From contig QLIY01000725.1 of the NCBI GenBank assembly GCA_003260075.1, forward strand, positions 19,957-83,956: a stretch of 64,000 bases of DNA. The letters are read 5' to 3'. Within the stretch, counting starts at the first letter, position 1. Every line of letters begins with the position of its first letter. Under the pieces are notes generated by a model that made no database searches, was not told the DNA's origin, and saw only the letters and a list, made by a program, of their open reading frames with translations. Below, piece by piece: positions 12,344 to 21,954 of the stretch. Made by a program: the position numbers and the translations under genes. This DNA comes from Phallusia mammillata (Eukaryota; Chordata; Ascidiacea; Phlebobranchia; Ascidiidae).

Positions 12344-12697
12344 TCATTAATATCATTTAATTTGATGCATACATAAGTTAGGAAAAACAAATGACTACAT
12401 ATAGTACCTTTTAGGCATAATTCCAGGATTTGAAAAAGCATCAATACAATATTATTAAATGGCATTAATTCTACAACCAGCACAAAAAATGTACAAGTTG
12501 CCTGAGATCAAGATAACCAAAAAGGCAGCACTTTGTGCCATATGTATAACACATTTAAAGCTATCCTCAAAGCATACGCATATTTGAACAAAAATAAAAC
12601 ACCCTAACCTGTCTAAACACAACCTATTTCCAAACAGTTTATCTGATGAGAAAAGGGGAACTAAACCTTGAAGAGGAAAGCGACCTTCTAGTATCAT
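834..12697 (-). CDS. DEATH-NACHT-LRR receptor (NLR family), 3' end outside or lost
   Basis: Probable intracellular NLR-type sensor: N-terminal DEATH-like modules for adaptor binding, a NACHT ATPase for oligomerisation and C-terminal leucine-rich repeats for sensing. Exons read on the minus strand: 12697-12609 (ATG), 12168-11954 (donor tentative), 10168-10043, 8592-8401, 5761-5660, 5421-5353, 3588-1649, 1297-1139, 992-834. The reading phase is compatible at every junction: phase 2 after exon 1, phase 1 through the linker exons, phase 0 into the LRR exons. That is the main reason to treat them as one gene. No stop codon is seen; left of 834 lies a dispersed repeat, so the gene continues past the window or is truncated. 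Introns hold an N gap, repeats and hAT elements. The NACHT exon carries a frameshift and a false duplication. The family call is firm for NACHT and LRR; joining of the upstream exons is inferred from phase. Confidence 0.72.
1139..1297 (-). CDS. Leucine-rich-repeat exon A of the NLR gene
   Basis: A 159-nt phase-0 exon that encodes 53 residues with a leucine-rich-repeat rhythm: HVNELDLSMIF, then DIIELTLRECYF, then VKKLSEVIGHQNNH. It has the same length, phase and ending (xQxNN) as the next exon, as expected for duplicated ribonuclease-inhibitor-type LRR exons of NLR receptors. Acceptor GACAG, donor AT/GTGGGT. Confidence 0.65.
1649..3588 (-). CDS. NACHT ATPase exon (frameshifted, with internal false duplication)
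   Basis: This large exon holds the NACHT nucleotide-binding module. Visible motifs are a Walker A P-loop GMAGIGKTT, a Walker B/acidic patch TLIVIDGLDEA, a sensor-like VIASRPVAF and downstream winged-helix and helical parts. The acceptor is ACAG at 3589-3592; the donor (AAA/GTAAAT, 1647-1648) ends in phase 0. Two defects are visible. A run of seven A (2260-2266; T on the coding strand) shifts the frame: one T fewer would join the upstream frame to FIHATWQEFLAALYL, a typical NLR motif. A block of about 145 nt (3123-3267) is repeated at 3278-3420 around ten C, duplicating the P-loop. Both could be assembly or sequencing errors; a real pseudogene cannot be excluded. Confidence 0.8.
3268..3277. 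other. Ten-C run with duplicated flanks inside the NACHT exon
   Basis: Ten C interrupt the coding exon. The sequence on its left (3123-3267) starts again on its right (3278-3420) with a handful of single-base differences. This is the recurring pattern of the window: a placeholder-length homopolymer between two overlapping, allele-like contig ends. It is an assembly artefact, not biology. Confidence 0.85.
4070..5335 (+). repeat. Dispersed repeat R1, copy B, split by a hAT insertion
   Basis: It carries the R1 landmarks CAATAGCACGGAGTCCTTGG, GTCATGCAGCAGTCAAGCC, GCTAAAACAGCTGATTT and GATGCCTGTGGGTGACGG. A hAT-like element sits inside it at 4511-4929; removing that element and one target copy restores the alignment to copies A and E. 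The 3' hairpin seen in other copies is missing. Confidence 0.6.
4511..4929. mobile_element. hAT-like miniature element nested in R1 copy B
   Basis: Terminal inverted repeats CAGGGGTGGGCAACCTATGG (left) and GGTTGCCCACCTATG (right) are flanked by CCATATAG and CTATATAG, 7 of 8 bases identical, as expected for an hAT target duplication. The inside has no ORF and contains a false duplication around ten C at 4755-4764. Confidence 0.75.
5353..5421 (-). CDS. Acidic serine-rich linker exon of the NLR gene
   Basis: A 69-nt segment bounded by AACAG and GAAG/GTTGTA, phase 1 on both sides. It encodes an acidic serine-rich run (SSGDSDISSESSDEEISPE), a likely flexible, phosphorylatable linker before the NACHT module. 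It lies at the very edge of a dispersed repeat copy. The short length makes chance possible, so confidence is modest. Confidence 0.38.
5660..5761 (-). CDS. Linker exon of the NLR gene
   Basis: A 102-nt segment with a poly-T/CAG acceptor and a CAAG/GTATTG donor, phase 1 in and out. It encodes a Lys-rich stretch that includes IAKALKKLDLVAPDIYIPKH. It is too short to have been found as a separate ORF. Its support is splice-site quality plus phase match to exons at 8401-8592 and 5353-5421. Confidence 0.45.
5936..6015 (+). repeat. tRNA-like sequence (possible SINE head or tRNA pseudogene)
   Basis: TAGTGTAGTGG resembles a pol III A box and GGTTTGAATCC a B box, at roughly tRNA spacing. The acceptor stem does not pair convincingly, so it is not a functional tRNA gene. 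It directly precedes R1 copy C. Confidence 0.4.
6107..7200 (+). repeat. Dispersed repeat R1, copy C, containing the N gap
   Basis: It begins with AACTAGAAGAGTGGCTTTCT like copy E and ends with the palindromic CCCCTTCAGGGAAGGGG. Between them are two tandem units of about 150 bp that start GGGGGCCTGTGGGTGAACCG. The N gap at 6437-6897 falls exactly in the repeat, so the assembler probably failed here because of R1. Confidence 0.7.
6437..6897. other. Assembly gap (N run)
   Basis: 461 unspecified bases. Both sides are R1 sequence, so the missing piece is probably R1 too. ORFs drawn through it are meaningless. Confidence 0.99.
8401..8592 (-). CDS. DEATH-domain exon 2 of the NLR gene
   Basis: A 192-nt exon with a TTTTTTTAG acceptor and a perfect GTAAGTATG donor, phase 1 on both sides. 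It encodes about 63 residues with the classic DEATH-domain pattern: AWFLYDFLSQYADGEFIKDI, then ELADIQLSQIESDYKG, then RYQILSTWVRANN (helix 5 with the conserved Trp). DEATH domains recruit other DEATH proteins through homotypic binding, and DEATH-NACHT-LRR receptors are known in invertebrate deuterostomes such as sea urchin and amphioxus. The plus strand opposite has no comparable ORF. This is the more convincing of the two DEATH-like exons. Confidence 0.6.
8933..9419. mobile_element. hAT-like miniature element with perfect target duplication
   Basis: Terminal repeats CAGTGGTTCCCAACC and GGTTGGGAACCACTG are flanked on both sides by the identical 8-mer CTCTAAAG (8925-8932 and 9420-9427). Internal sequence lacks a transposase ORF. 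The same family occurs at 14672-15242. The intact duplication suggests a fairly recent insertion. Confidence 0.85.
10043..10168 (-). CDS. Charged linker exon of the NLR gene
   Basis: A 126-nt open segment between a CTTTTAG acceptor and a GTAAGT donor, phase 1 in and phase 1 out. It encodes about 42 residues rich in Lys, Glu and Asp, containing KKIDEVLIDSNVKKCII. It has no recognisable domain and may form a helix leading into the second DEATH-like exon. It lies between two mobile-element clusters. It is called an exon because both splice sites are good and the phase matches both neighbours. Confidence 0.42.
10273..11790 (+). repeat. Dispersed repeat R1, copy D, split by a hAT insertion
   Basis: It starts with a variant of the R1 head (AACTAGAATAGTGGTCTTCT) and ends with the hairpin GTCCCCTTCAGGG followed by AAAGGGGCCCATA. 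TAATGGGTCCCCACA lies near 11008. A 540-bp hAT element interrupts it at 10325-10864. A G run at 11449-11462 marks a filled gap. Confidence 0.65.
10325..10864. mobile_element. hAT-like element nested in R1 copy D
   Basis: Ends CAGTGGTTTTTAACCGG and GGTTAAGAACCACTG with flanks TACTACGT and TACTACAT (7 of 8 identical). The subterminal parts contain repeated GGGAAATTTCCC-like palindromes. No transposase is encoded. Confidence 0.75.
11954..12168 (-). CDS. DEATH-fold-like exon 1 of the NLR gene
   Basis: The exon starts after an AG at 12169-12170. It encodes an amphipathic helical segment including ISPKEAADTARTLAKVD and then ILPNNWQEFLRKLGFADLAV, with a tryptophan and LGF spacing typical of DEATH-domain helices 1-3, followed by SLTPYWVKLKGFLLF. 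The donor is uncertain: the GT at 11952-11953 gives phase 1, which fits the next exon, while other GTs nearby would also be possible. The fold assignment is from pattern recognition; no adaptor can be named. A structure prediction of the joined exons would decide whether this is one six-helix domain. Confidence 0.5.
12259..12342. other. 84-nt G run (filled gap)
   Basis: A pure G run with no other base. Runs of similar kind lie at 14714-14789 (76), 18442-18493 (52), 18846-18926 (81) and 25830-25904 (75), all G, and 48704-48779 (76), all C. Reading them as proline or glycine repeats is not justified; they most likely stand for gaps of estimated size. Confidence 0.85.
12609..12697 (-). CDS. First coding exon of the NLR gene
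   Basis: A short exon opens with ATG at 12697, reads MILEGRFPLQGLVPLF and ends at a GT donor after CAG (12609). It leaves two bases that join in frame with the DEATH exon beginning at 12168. The start is chosen because it is the first ATG in this frame and because the spliced product continues without a stop. It encodes no recognisable domain. Confidence is moderate because only splice-phase agreement supports it. Confidence 0.5.
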
Positions 12698-13661
12698 TGT
12701 TATACTACGAAACCTGCGTCACTCTTGCCTGTCCATGGTTACTATTGTAAGTGAAAACAGTCACTCCGTATAAAAATAACTTGAATCAAATCCACTTTGT
12801 AGAAAATCATTTTTTATCTTTTGTAGTCAAGTTTATACCGCCATTTTTTAAACAATTGTCAATATCATCGTTCCGCTTGAATTAGCCCGCTATCTTTTGA
12901 TATGACGATTTCTAACCAGCTTTTTCACTATGCTTTTCACTATGATATTGTTAAGCACTTGACTTTTATTTGTTGATCGCAAATAAAATTGTGTCTCGTT
13001 ATATATGTTATATTTCGTAATACAAATAAAAGGCAACGTAACCCATTGACGCCAAAGTCGTTTTAACGACCAAAAACTAAACGGGCACCAAAATAATCTT
13101 TATAAGGCCGCATTAACGTGGCTGTACACAGGCTGCGTATTCCGTCAACGTGCGTAAACGCATGCGATAAACGGTCGGTAATCTGACGTGCGTAAACGGA
13201 CTGAATTTACGTTCCGAAAGTGGCTGCGTTTTGTGGTATACACAGGATCAGAACGATGCGATGTTTCGTGGTACAATGCATAAGCTGTGTAAAATAGTCT
13301 TGCCTTTGCTCCACCCTATCGTTTATCTCAACTGGCTTTAGCAATCGTTTGAGGCACATAGACCTAAAACTCTTCCAGTTGGTTAACCAATTGGGTATAA
13401 GTAGGCCTACAGCGCGACTAAAAATCAGGAACAAACTTAGTGAAATTGAAAAGAACGTTTATGTTACGGTAACTGAACATTTATGCCCGTGAACGTGCTG
13501 TCCGAACCTTGCTCGTAAGGTACCAATTTGAAGCGACGGGGGGGGGGGGTGATTCTGAATAGTTTGTGCTGAAGCATGCTTTTTTCCTCATGCCAAAATG
13601 TGCACAAATAATATCCGGAGGTAATAAATACTTTTACAACACTTTTCTTTTAAATACACAG

Positions 13662-14205
13662 GTTTGCGTTCCAGCAAGGAAACAAAGTTTAGTCATAACT
13701 AAACCCAGTAATTCTCGGCTCGATTGTCAATTTATTACATCACGCAAGGGTCGCCATTTTTCGAACAGGTAAACGCCCCGCTTGACTTAAATGGTTTCAA
13801 GACAAAATTGGAATTTGGACGCCCCGCTTGACTTAAATGGTTTCAAGACAAATTGGATTGCCTTAATAATAAATGTACTCATAAGTCACCGAGGGCACAA
13901 ACTCTCTTTAAACAAGTTTTCAATCAGAAATGATGGGAGGCTACGTGTTACGTCGGTGTGGTTTCGTAGCACGAAGATTAAAGCTCTCCGGAACGACCGC
14001 TTTGGTGCTTCGTGCAAAATACATAGTGCACACAATTTGCCTATTTTCAACCAGATCTTACAAAATTGCTTTCACAAAGAAATGGATCAGCATGCTTCAT
14101 AAAAAAGGCAATCGTGTACATGTTGGAAACTACCAAGTTAAAAAAGCGTTTCTGGAACTTGCAGTTTATTTACAAGAAAACGAAATCATGGTAAACACCA
14201 AGTAG
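13662..14205 (+). other. Weak plus-strand exon candidates
   Basis: A segment from 13662 to 13768 is bounded by ACACAG and CAG/GTAAAC and is open for 35 codons. From 13928 a segment after AATCAG is open in two frames: one stops at 14102 and is phase-compatible with the first exon, the other runs from ATG at 13930 to 14205 (91 codons). Neither product is recognised. A 46-bp tandem duplication (ACGCCCCGCTTGACTTAAAT at 13773 and 13819) separates them. Confidence 0.22.
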
Positions 14206-14275
14206 AATACTAGAAAATCGAGCAGAAGTGCAGAAATAAGTTACACGAAGGGTCACGGTCATTTGTACGAATGCA

Positions 14276-14306
14276 TGACGTCATAATCAGTTGTGTGGTG
14301 ACGTCA
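14276..14306 (+). promoter_or_regulatory. Pair of CRE-like palindromes upstream of ATG 14371
   Basis: Two exact TGACGTCA palindromes (14276-14283 and 14299-14306), each followed by TAA, lie 23 bases apart. They are about 70 bases before the ATG of a candidate gene, with a TATA-like GGGGTATAAG between. TGACGTCA is the CREB/ATF consensus. Function is inferred from position only. Confidence 0.35.
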
Positions 14307-14370
14307 TAACGGGGTATAAGCTGATGTCGAAGTCTAGTTTACTTCGGTGTCGTTGACCACTTCGTCGACA

Positions 14371-14711
14371 ATGGAGTTGTTAATTTTACCAAGAATAAGA
14401 ACATATGCTGATAGATCCGGGTCAGTTGAGTGCAATTGTGGTTCGATTTCCTCAACCACAGGAATGGGGGAAGCACCTGATCTCTTCTGTGGCACGCCAC
14501 TTCGGTTTCCTCTGCAAGGTAAATTTTTAATAGATTTTTTTTAGGCTTAAAAAGAAACGTTTAAAAAATGTTACAAAGTGTATCTGGCCATTGTTGCGTT
14601 CTTTGAACATGCCAACCAATTTACCTACCATGTTTTTAAGGAATAAAGTCGCAATGCAAAAACCTGTAAAACAGTGGTTCCCAACCTGGGGTTCGCGGAC
14701 CCCCAAGGGGT

Positions 14712-14791
<80 letters not shown>

Positions 14792-16545
14792 GTGGAGGCA
14801 AACATTTGTAATAGCATTAACAACAGTACAATGTTTGTAAGTTTCCAAACCGTTTTTACAATCCTGTATATAATGCAAACTGTTTATCAAGTCCTTGGAT
14901 TAGGGAAACTTGCATTTGTTACCTCCATTGTGACATCACAACACACATGAACAATAAAACTTATTGTGCTTTGTTTCAAGTATTGTACACCAGAAAATTT
15001 GTCTCTTCGTTGCATTGTCTGGTACAGTACAGAACTTTATTGAGATTGAGGGACTGTGGTTGATTTAAGGTTGATTAAAATTCTGCCCAATAAAGCGAAA
15101 ATATAATAACGTATATATAATACAGGAAACGAAAAACATAACAAGACTAAAATACGTTGGGGGTCTGCGGACCTATATAATTTTTAATTTAATTTAAATT
15201 TATAAAAGGGGTCCGTGACTGCAAAAAGGTTGGGAACCACTGATGTAAAATGAATGTCGTCTGGTCTGGTATATGTTGTAAAGAACAAAAAATAATTCCC
15301 AAACGAATGACGGATTAGTAAATCGTATAAACAAGTTAAATTGATAGTCCTATCGGGATTTTACTGTTAATTTAATATTGACGAGTTACTGTGTGCTATA
15401 ACTTACAAGTATTGTTTGCCAACAAGCAATAGCATGCGTTGTCATTTTTGATAAACTTGCTTCCATTTACCTTTTGCTGATAAAGTACTTCAGAAGTTTT
15501 CTTACGGCACTTTGGTCCATACTCTTTGATTGCCAGCCTGTCAAAATACTTTGCGAATATCTTTTCTCAACAGGACCAAGTTCTGCCGAATCGTCAGGTT
15601 TTTCCATTGACGCAAGGTTACTGGTTAAAAAATGTTGGGATAAAATGTGTTTTCGTTAGCGGTAACTAAGGATTTAATGTTTTTTAAAGCCAAACCTTGT
15701 TTAATTCAAGCCGCAAAGTAAGACGAAAAATGGTTCCTTAAGGTTACTGTTTATTTGAGATTATTTATTAGTTCACACCACTGGCCACCCCAAAATGTAG
15801 TTAACGTTCTTGTGTTAAGTAAATTTTCAATAAATTTACCCTAACATCCGGGCTTCTTCGTCAGAAATTTCACGCTTGACTGCAAGCGACCACCCGGTAC
15901 CAAGGTTGATCATCAAAATTACCGCAATAATCAGTTTCAACATTTTTTATTTTACGTTTTTTTAGGTACAGTACAGTTTGTTTTGTAGGGTAACGACTAT
16001 AAATGTTAAAGAAACACATTATTTTTGTGACAGCAGATCTAGATTCGATATTGACTAATGACACGACACACGTGCTGCCCAGTATTAAAATTCTCGTTTA
16101 TATCTTTATTTTTATAATATTTCTAAACGTTGTTAGATGCATAGGTGTTAAATACAGAACACGATCTTATGTTTTATCAAATAAAAAAAAGCGACAAAAT
16201 GCTGTCGCCTTATCCTTGCCCTAAGTGCTAAAAGCTCAAAAAGCAGATTAGCAAAGAACTAAAGTCTTTCCAAGGGTGCTGTATCTCTTTCTCTGCTCTT
16301 GTGCACTTATGACAAATCCAGAAGGCCTCTGCAGTATTTATGCCAAAACGAAAAGCATCAAATCGCCATTTTTCTTCCACTTTTACGTCACAATTGCGTT
16401 TTTCACATGTCTTGTCGACGCTAGCCTTGCTACCTCACGTCGCACCGGAAATATTAAATTAACAACGGATCCTGAACAGTTGACTGATTTACAACCGGAA
16501 TTTGTTGCTCACCCAGCCATATGTCGCGCTATTGTTTCGTCATAA
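14371..16545 (+). CDS. Candidate three-exon gene, product unknown
   Basis: Possible exons are 14371-14518 (ATG; donor CAAG/GTAAAT), 15494-15616 or 15661 (acceptor TTCAG) and 16322-16545 (acceptor ATCCAG, stop TAA). All junctions are phase 1 and stay open, giving about 164 or 179 residues. The first exon is Ser/Thr-rich with CNCGSIS; the middle encodes RHFGPYSLIASLSKYFANIF; the last holds a hydrophobic stretch FYVTIAFFTCLVDASLA, maybe a membrane segment. A hAT element and a 76-nt G run fill the first intron. I do not recognise a family. Support is splice phase plus nearby promoter-like sites, so this could be chance. Confidence 0.33.
14672..15242. mobile_element. hAT-like miniature element
   Basis: Ends CAGTGGTTCCCAACCTGGGG and AAGGTTGGGAACCACTG with flanks CTGTAAAA and ATGTAAAA (7 of 8). 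It is related to the element at 8933-9419 and is interrupted by a 76-nt G run at 14714-14789. Confidence 0.78.
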
Positions 16546-16734
16546 ACGAGGAATTAATTGTCGTACGTATGACGTCACTGTCTCATTTTTTTCGCAATTA
16601 AGGTTAGCGCGATAAGACCGCCTTGGAAACGTCGAAAAACGTTCCAAAATAATATCGTTTGTGACGTCAGGCTCGCATTGTTTTGGAAACGTGCGGGCGG
16701 CGCGACTTTTGGACCCAAATATTTTAATTAAAGG

Positions 16735-18110
16735 ATGACAAGGGTTTATTGCTAAAGCAAAAAAAACCCACTGAGTCATCAATGCACAGATACCATGTAT
16801 CTTGACTGTTAGAAATTCAAATGATGCTGTTGCGGGGGGGGGGAACAAGGGTTTATTGCTAAAGCAAAAAAACCACTGAGTCATCAATGAACAGATACCA
16901 TGTATCTTGACTGTTAGAAATTCAAATGATGCTGTTGCTAGGCAACTATGGATTGCTTTTGTTTCCAACCTGCGGTGCAGATTTGCGAGCTATTATGCCT
17001 TAGGTTTTCCAATAAAGTGTACAAACGGAAACGGGTTTAGCTGACTGTAATTAAAACGGAAACGGGTTTAGCTGACTGTAATTAATAATACGTTTTTTTA
17101 GAAAGTGTAATACGATATAGGCTCAGACATTGGTTGTATTTGGTAGGGAATATCTTTTTTAAAGGCATCAGGCAATTTCAATCGTCGTCCCAGCAGAGAT
17201 AAGTTTGCTGCTTTTACTTTATTCCGGCTTTATCTCTTCTTAAACTAGTACTTCTTGCCTAGTGAACCCTTTAAAAACACAACAATAGTAAAAAACTAAT
17301 AAAAAATTAGACACACAAAAAGCCATATGGTGTTTGTAGGTGAACAAAACATGCTACCTATAAAGTAGACCTACCATTCGTCCTCTTTTTGGAGGACATG
17401 TCCTCCTTTTTAACAACAAACATGTTGTCCTCCGAGGACAATCAAAAATGTCCAAATGTCTTTCTTTTTAAGGAATTTCTGATTTATCAAATGCATATGT
17501 GACAATTATGCTTTTGAAAACAGCCAAATATGGATCTTCAGCTTTTTTTTTGGGGGGGGGGTTAATGTTGCGGTGTGATAAACGTTAAACTTTATGCAAG
17601 CTATTGTACAACAATGTGTCATCCTTCTGGGGGGTGGAAATTTGGTTGGCCTACCATAAAGCCATATAGACACAAACCAAATGCGTATCGTTAAAAATAC
17701 AATAACTTGTACTTCCATGCAAATTAGTTCTTTTGAATTTAACCCATTTACAATTTAGGTTGTCTTAATATGACTGCCAACCTTTTGTTAGGCCTATTGA
17801 CTCGGGAATTTTGGGACAGATGGCTTTTACCTGCTGACGTATTAGCCGGGGACGCTGAAATGTTTACAACTGTCGTTTTGGTCGTACAAATATCCGCAGG
17901 GGGGGGGGGAACTTGTACTTTCATGCAAATTAGTTCTTTTGAATTTACCCATTTACAATTTAGGCTAGTCTTAAGATGACTGCCAACCTTTTGTTAGGGC
18001 TATTGACTCGGGAATTTTGAGACAGATGGCTTACTTGCTGACGTATTAGACGGAGACGCTGAAATGTTTACAACTGTCGTTTTGGTCGTACAAATATCCG
18101 CATGTCAAAT
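16735..18110. repeat. Two haplotype-like duplicated blocks around G runs
   Basis: 16735-16833 recurs at 16844-16936, separated by ten G. 17716-17898 recurs at 17910-18105, separated by eleven G, with a few base changes and small indels. One change turns TTTTGGGAC into TTTTGAGAC, putting a stop in the ORF that starts at 17770, which argues that this ORF is not coding. Confidence 0.7.
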
Positions 18111-18441
18111 TTACAAGTGTTTGCCTTAGATCTTAACGAGAGCTTGATTCGAGAGCAGACGTGACAATATGACGATAGGCGGTCCAATCGAGAGAAGAAC
18201 AGACGAAGCAAAGTGTTTGTTTCTAAAAGAAGAAATTCAATCCCTCATGCCATTCATACGTTAGTTAATCTACACCCATTTTAATTAACGTTACAAACAG
18301 CTACTTTTCCGTTCTACTTACAGATTTTAATCTCTACGGCGTTATAGTCAATACACCAAATCCAATATGTTGAACCAAGTGTTTCATTCTACGTATTTGA
18401 TAATCTATTCTATAGAATAGTGTATACACGAAGCAGGCTCT

Positions 18442-18494
<53 letters not shown>

Positions 18495-18845
18495 AAGTAC
18501 AAGTTCCAAGCCCGCCCCGAACCCGAATCGTTTCTGAGACACTCGTTTTGACCCGTAAGTTTGATTGACAGGTCTACATGCTGAAAGTTTACAAAACTGT
18601 ACAGATACAATAAGGAAGACATACATATATGTAGGCTATAGCCTACAATAATAAACAACAACTTAAATACGACATTATCGGACTGTTGAGCATTAGTTTA
18701 AATCCAGTAACTAGAGCTACTTAGGCTGTGTAATTTTATTTTAAGTTTTGATTTTTTAACCGTGAAGTCAGGCCCAAATTAAGCCCGTTTGTTAAAAAAA
18801 AAAACTAAGCCCTAACCCGCCCCGAAACTTACAGCTCTGATTCTA

Positions 18846-18927
<82 letters not shown>

Positions 18928-20548
18928 ATTTTTCGCATGTAACATATGTGGTGGTTCTAATCATTGTATTTTTGAGTGATGCCCGTCGTTGCAGCAAAGA
19001 CAGTTGGCATGAGTCGCACAATAGTGACCCTTTAGTGGAGTTTAATTTTGCTAGTGGTTTCAAACGACACGTTAACAGTAAACACTTGAAAATTCGCCTG
19101 TCTAACAGGAAGTTCAGAGCTGTAGCCATTACAATAACGTCGTAAGCTCAAATACATCACGGAAAATTCGACTTATTGCAAAAAATGCTAATAATGAGCC
19201 AATTTCCATAACAGTTAATTATTGGTGTCGTATCTATTGAACTGTGCACAATTATTCAAGGGTATTTTTTTTAACTTGCAGGCTTATGTAGTTTGTCGTG
19301 AAGTCCTAATAATTTATCCATACCTGTCTGGTCAGACTGAAAAAGGCAGGCAACTAGAAAAATTGTCATTTTCTCGGATTTCTAAAAAATGAAGATAAAT
19401 GTGACCAAAACGAATAAATTGAACGCTATTTCGGTTGGGCAAAAATTGATCATCTTTACCTATTTAGAACACCGGTGCCTCAAGGTTGCTTGTAAATTTA
19501 GAATTGCGACTAACATTTGCTTTTGGTGCGGTCACTTAAGTTTTCTAGTGGCCATGCAAATAGCATTATCTTCATTTGCACGCCTGGATTAACTTCCATT
19601 TTTTATGATGTCGATGTGCTGTGGATCTGTTTCAATAACCTGGAGGGGGGGGGGGTTTTCTAGTGGCCGTGCAAACAGCATTATCTTTATTTGCACGCCT
19701 GGATGGATTATCTTGCATTTTTTATGATGTCGATGTGCTGTGGATCTGTTTCAATAACCTGGAAAATTTTGTGACCACATATATAAAAATAAAGTGATAA
19801 ATGCATTTAATCAAACTTAATATACTTTATAACCTCAAAAAAAATGCTCACATAACCTTTAGAGGTGCACAAAACACAAAGTTTTGTATAGGCTACGTTA
19901 ACTATTATCAGCCCACTGTTTTCTGCTTTGTAGGCTAACAAATGGGGGATAGCAGTCTTGTCTAAATTATGCAAAAATATAATTAAACGCCAAAGTTTTT
20001 TTTGGGGTTCAAATCTTGTCAAACTATCCCATAGGCATTTGAATATTTCGGCCAATTAAAATGTTTGTATTTGCGCGAATGGATGCTAGCGGTGACATAA
20101 GTTTTGGGTGGGACCGGGTGTATAAAAGGGACAGAAGGTCCACGTGCCCTGGGATCAATGGTAAAGACATTTTTGTCCCGGAAGATGGTCAATAATATAC
20201 AATAGCAGAGGGTTAAATTCTTCACTATTGGGGGGGGGGATCAATGGTAAAGACATTTTTGACCCGGAAGATGGTCAATAATATACAATAGCAGAGAGGT
20301 AAATTCTTCACTATTTTCAATCTTAACGCGGTATTTTTTTTTTAATTTTTTTAGAGGGTTTGAAACGCCAACTGGCGGAAGCTGCAAAAATAAAATAGGA
20401 TGCACTCAAAATGTTTGACGTTTCTTTGCTTTACATGTGTCCCCGGTAAGCGGAAAAAATCTCCCTATAAATCCACCACCGAGCAACCTGGCACGTCGAA
20501 TATTGTTTTATTTTTACAGCAGAATAATTTTGTGCAACCCACGGGTAG
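18110..20548. other. Intergenic stretch with filled gaps, no gene seen
   Basis: Contains two long G runs (18442-18493, 18846-18926) and duplicated blocks at 19545-19644/19656-19762 and 20150-20229/20240-20315. No ORF has convincing splice sites or recognisable motifs. Confidence 0.6.
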
Positions 20549-21273
20549 GCAACAATGTTGCTAAAGTTTCTTGTTTAGGGAAACACAAGTGGTCAAGATG
20601 GGGTTTGAACTCGCAACACTGAAGCGCTTGCCAGTTACCACTCAACCACCGTGACGACTGTGTCTGGTAGGCGCAAGCTGGTGTGTTCTGATTCCCCGTT
20701 ATCTGCCGGTTCGCACCGGTTCTATAGAACCGTCTCACGAAATATTATAAGATCAGCAAACCGGTTAGCATTACTGGTTACTATCAATGGAAATATGACT
20801 TTTTGTGATAGAACCGACTGACAAAAAAATGAATCCCACCGTTATGAATTGTAACCAAGAAACGGTAGTAAAAATACTACAACAACACGGTCAGACAGTT
20901 CAACTCCAAAATTATGGGGGGGGGGTGGGCAACAATGTTGCTAAAGTTTATTGTTTAGGGAAACACAAGTGGTCAAGATGGGGTTTAAACTCGCAACACT
21001 GAAGCCCTTGCCAGTTACCAATCAGGCACCTTGACGACTGTTTCTGGTAGTCGCAAGATGGTATATTCTGATACCCCGTTATCATCCGGTTCTATAGAAC
21101 CGTCTCACGAAATATTACGAGATCAGCGAACCGGTTAGCATTACTGGTTACTGTTAATGGAAATATGACTTTTTGTGATTGAACCGGCTGACAAAAAAAT
21201 TGAATCCCACCGTTAAGAAACGGAGGTAAAAATACTACAACAACACGGTCAGACAGTTCAACTCCAAAATTAT
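20548..21273. repeat. Duplicated block with tRNA-like sequence and hAT fragment
   Basis: A block of about 360 bp (20548-20915) restarts after ten G (20926-21273). Each copy holds, on the minus strand, a tRNA-like piece with A box GGTTGAGTGGTAACTGGC and B box GAGTTCAAACC, and then the CACCGGTTCTATAGAACCGT section also present in the hAT element at 57347-57535. The copies differ by several substitutions and a missing stretch, like two alleles. Confidence 0.6.
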
Positions 21274-21609
21274 GGGGGGGGGGCTACCTTTGTTTACCTG
21301 GGTATATTCCAGTGTTTCATACCGGAACGGAACGAAACCAAATAACGTTATGGGGGGGGGGGCTGATTAAGAAAAATCAAAGCCTCAAATGGAAAGCTAA
21401 AAACATGCATTACCTGACTTACTGGTAAACTCGTGCTACAATATTTTACATTTTTGTGATGGTACGGCGATTGCAAATTGGTCATTATTTTCTAGAAGGG
21501 ATTGAACTTACCTTTGTTTACCTGGGTATATTCAACAACTATCAAATAGCTCAACCTATTAAGTACAGTGACAATACTTGTTTAAACATAAAGCCTCCTA
21601 CTCCTGTCA

Positions 21610-21954
21610 GTGTGGCGGTTTTCCCGACGAATTGGGCTTGTTTCTGACATTGAGTTGCGGGTTGCGTTTCTTGGGGCGGGATGCCAAAAAGACCATTTTT
21701 TGGTTATTGCAAAACGCTGCCTGCATCCTGTACCATTAGGATGTAGTTGGAGTCTTGGCGAGCACTTAACGATCCATACGTTTATTGCAATCCAAGCCAA
21801 AACACGCTTACACAAAAATGAACATTTTAAAGGTTTAACCGGGTTTAATAAACACCTAAACCACTCCGCCACGTCAAAAACTGAAACCATTCGAAAATTG
21901 GTCAAAAAGCATTATGACGTCATAAGAAGCAAAGCGCTGGAATCCAAAGCATAA
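21610..21954 (+). other. Unassigned 114-codon plus-strand ORF
   Basis: An open frame of 114 codons ends with a strongly basic tail (SKTETIRKLVKKHYDVIRSK) and a middle part CHP-VPLGCSWSLGEHL. It could be a terminal exon, but no upstream exon or acceptor can be fixed and no family is recognised. A fragment near its left side is duplicated around G runs at 21274-21283 and 21352-21362. Confidence 0.25.

Noticed and set aside
12205-12483. Proline-rich ORFs across poly-G runs (also near 14.6, 18.5, 18.9, 25.8 and 48.7 kb)
   Set aside because: They only translate uninterrupted G or C runs that look like filled gaps; no codon variety and no splice context.
17770-17979. ORF starting MTANLLLGLL
   Set aside because: The allele-like copy of the same sequence at about 17976 has TGA in place of TGG, and no splice or family support exists.
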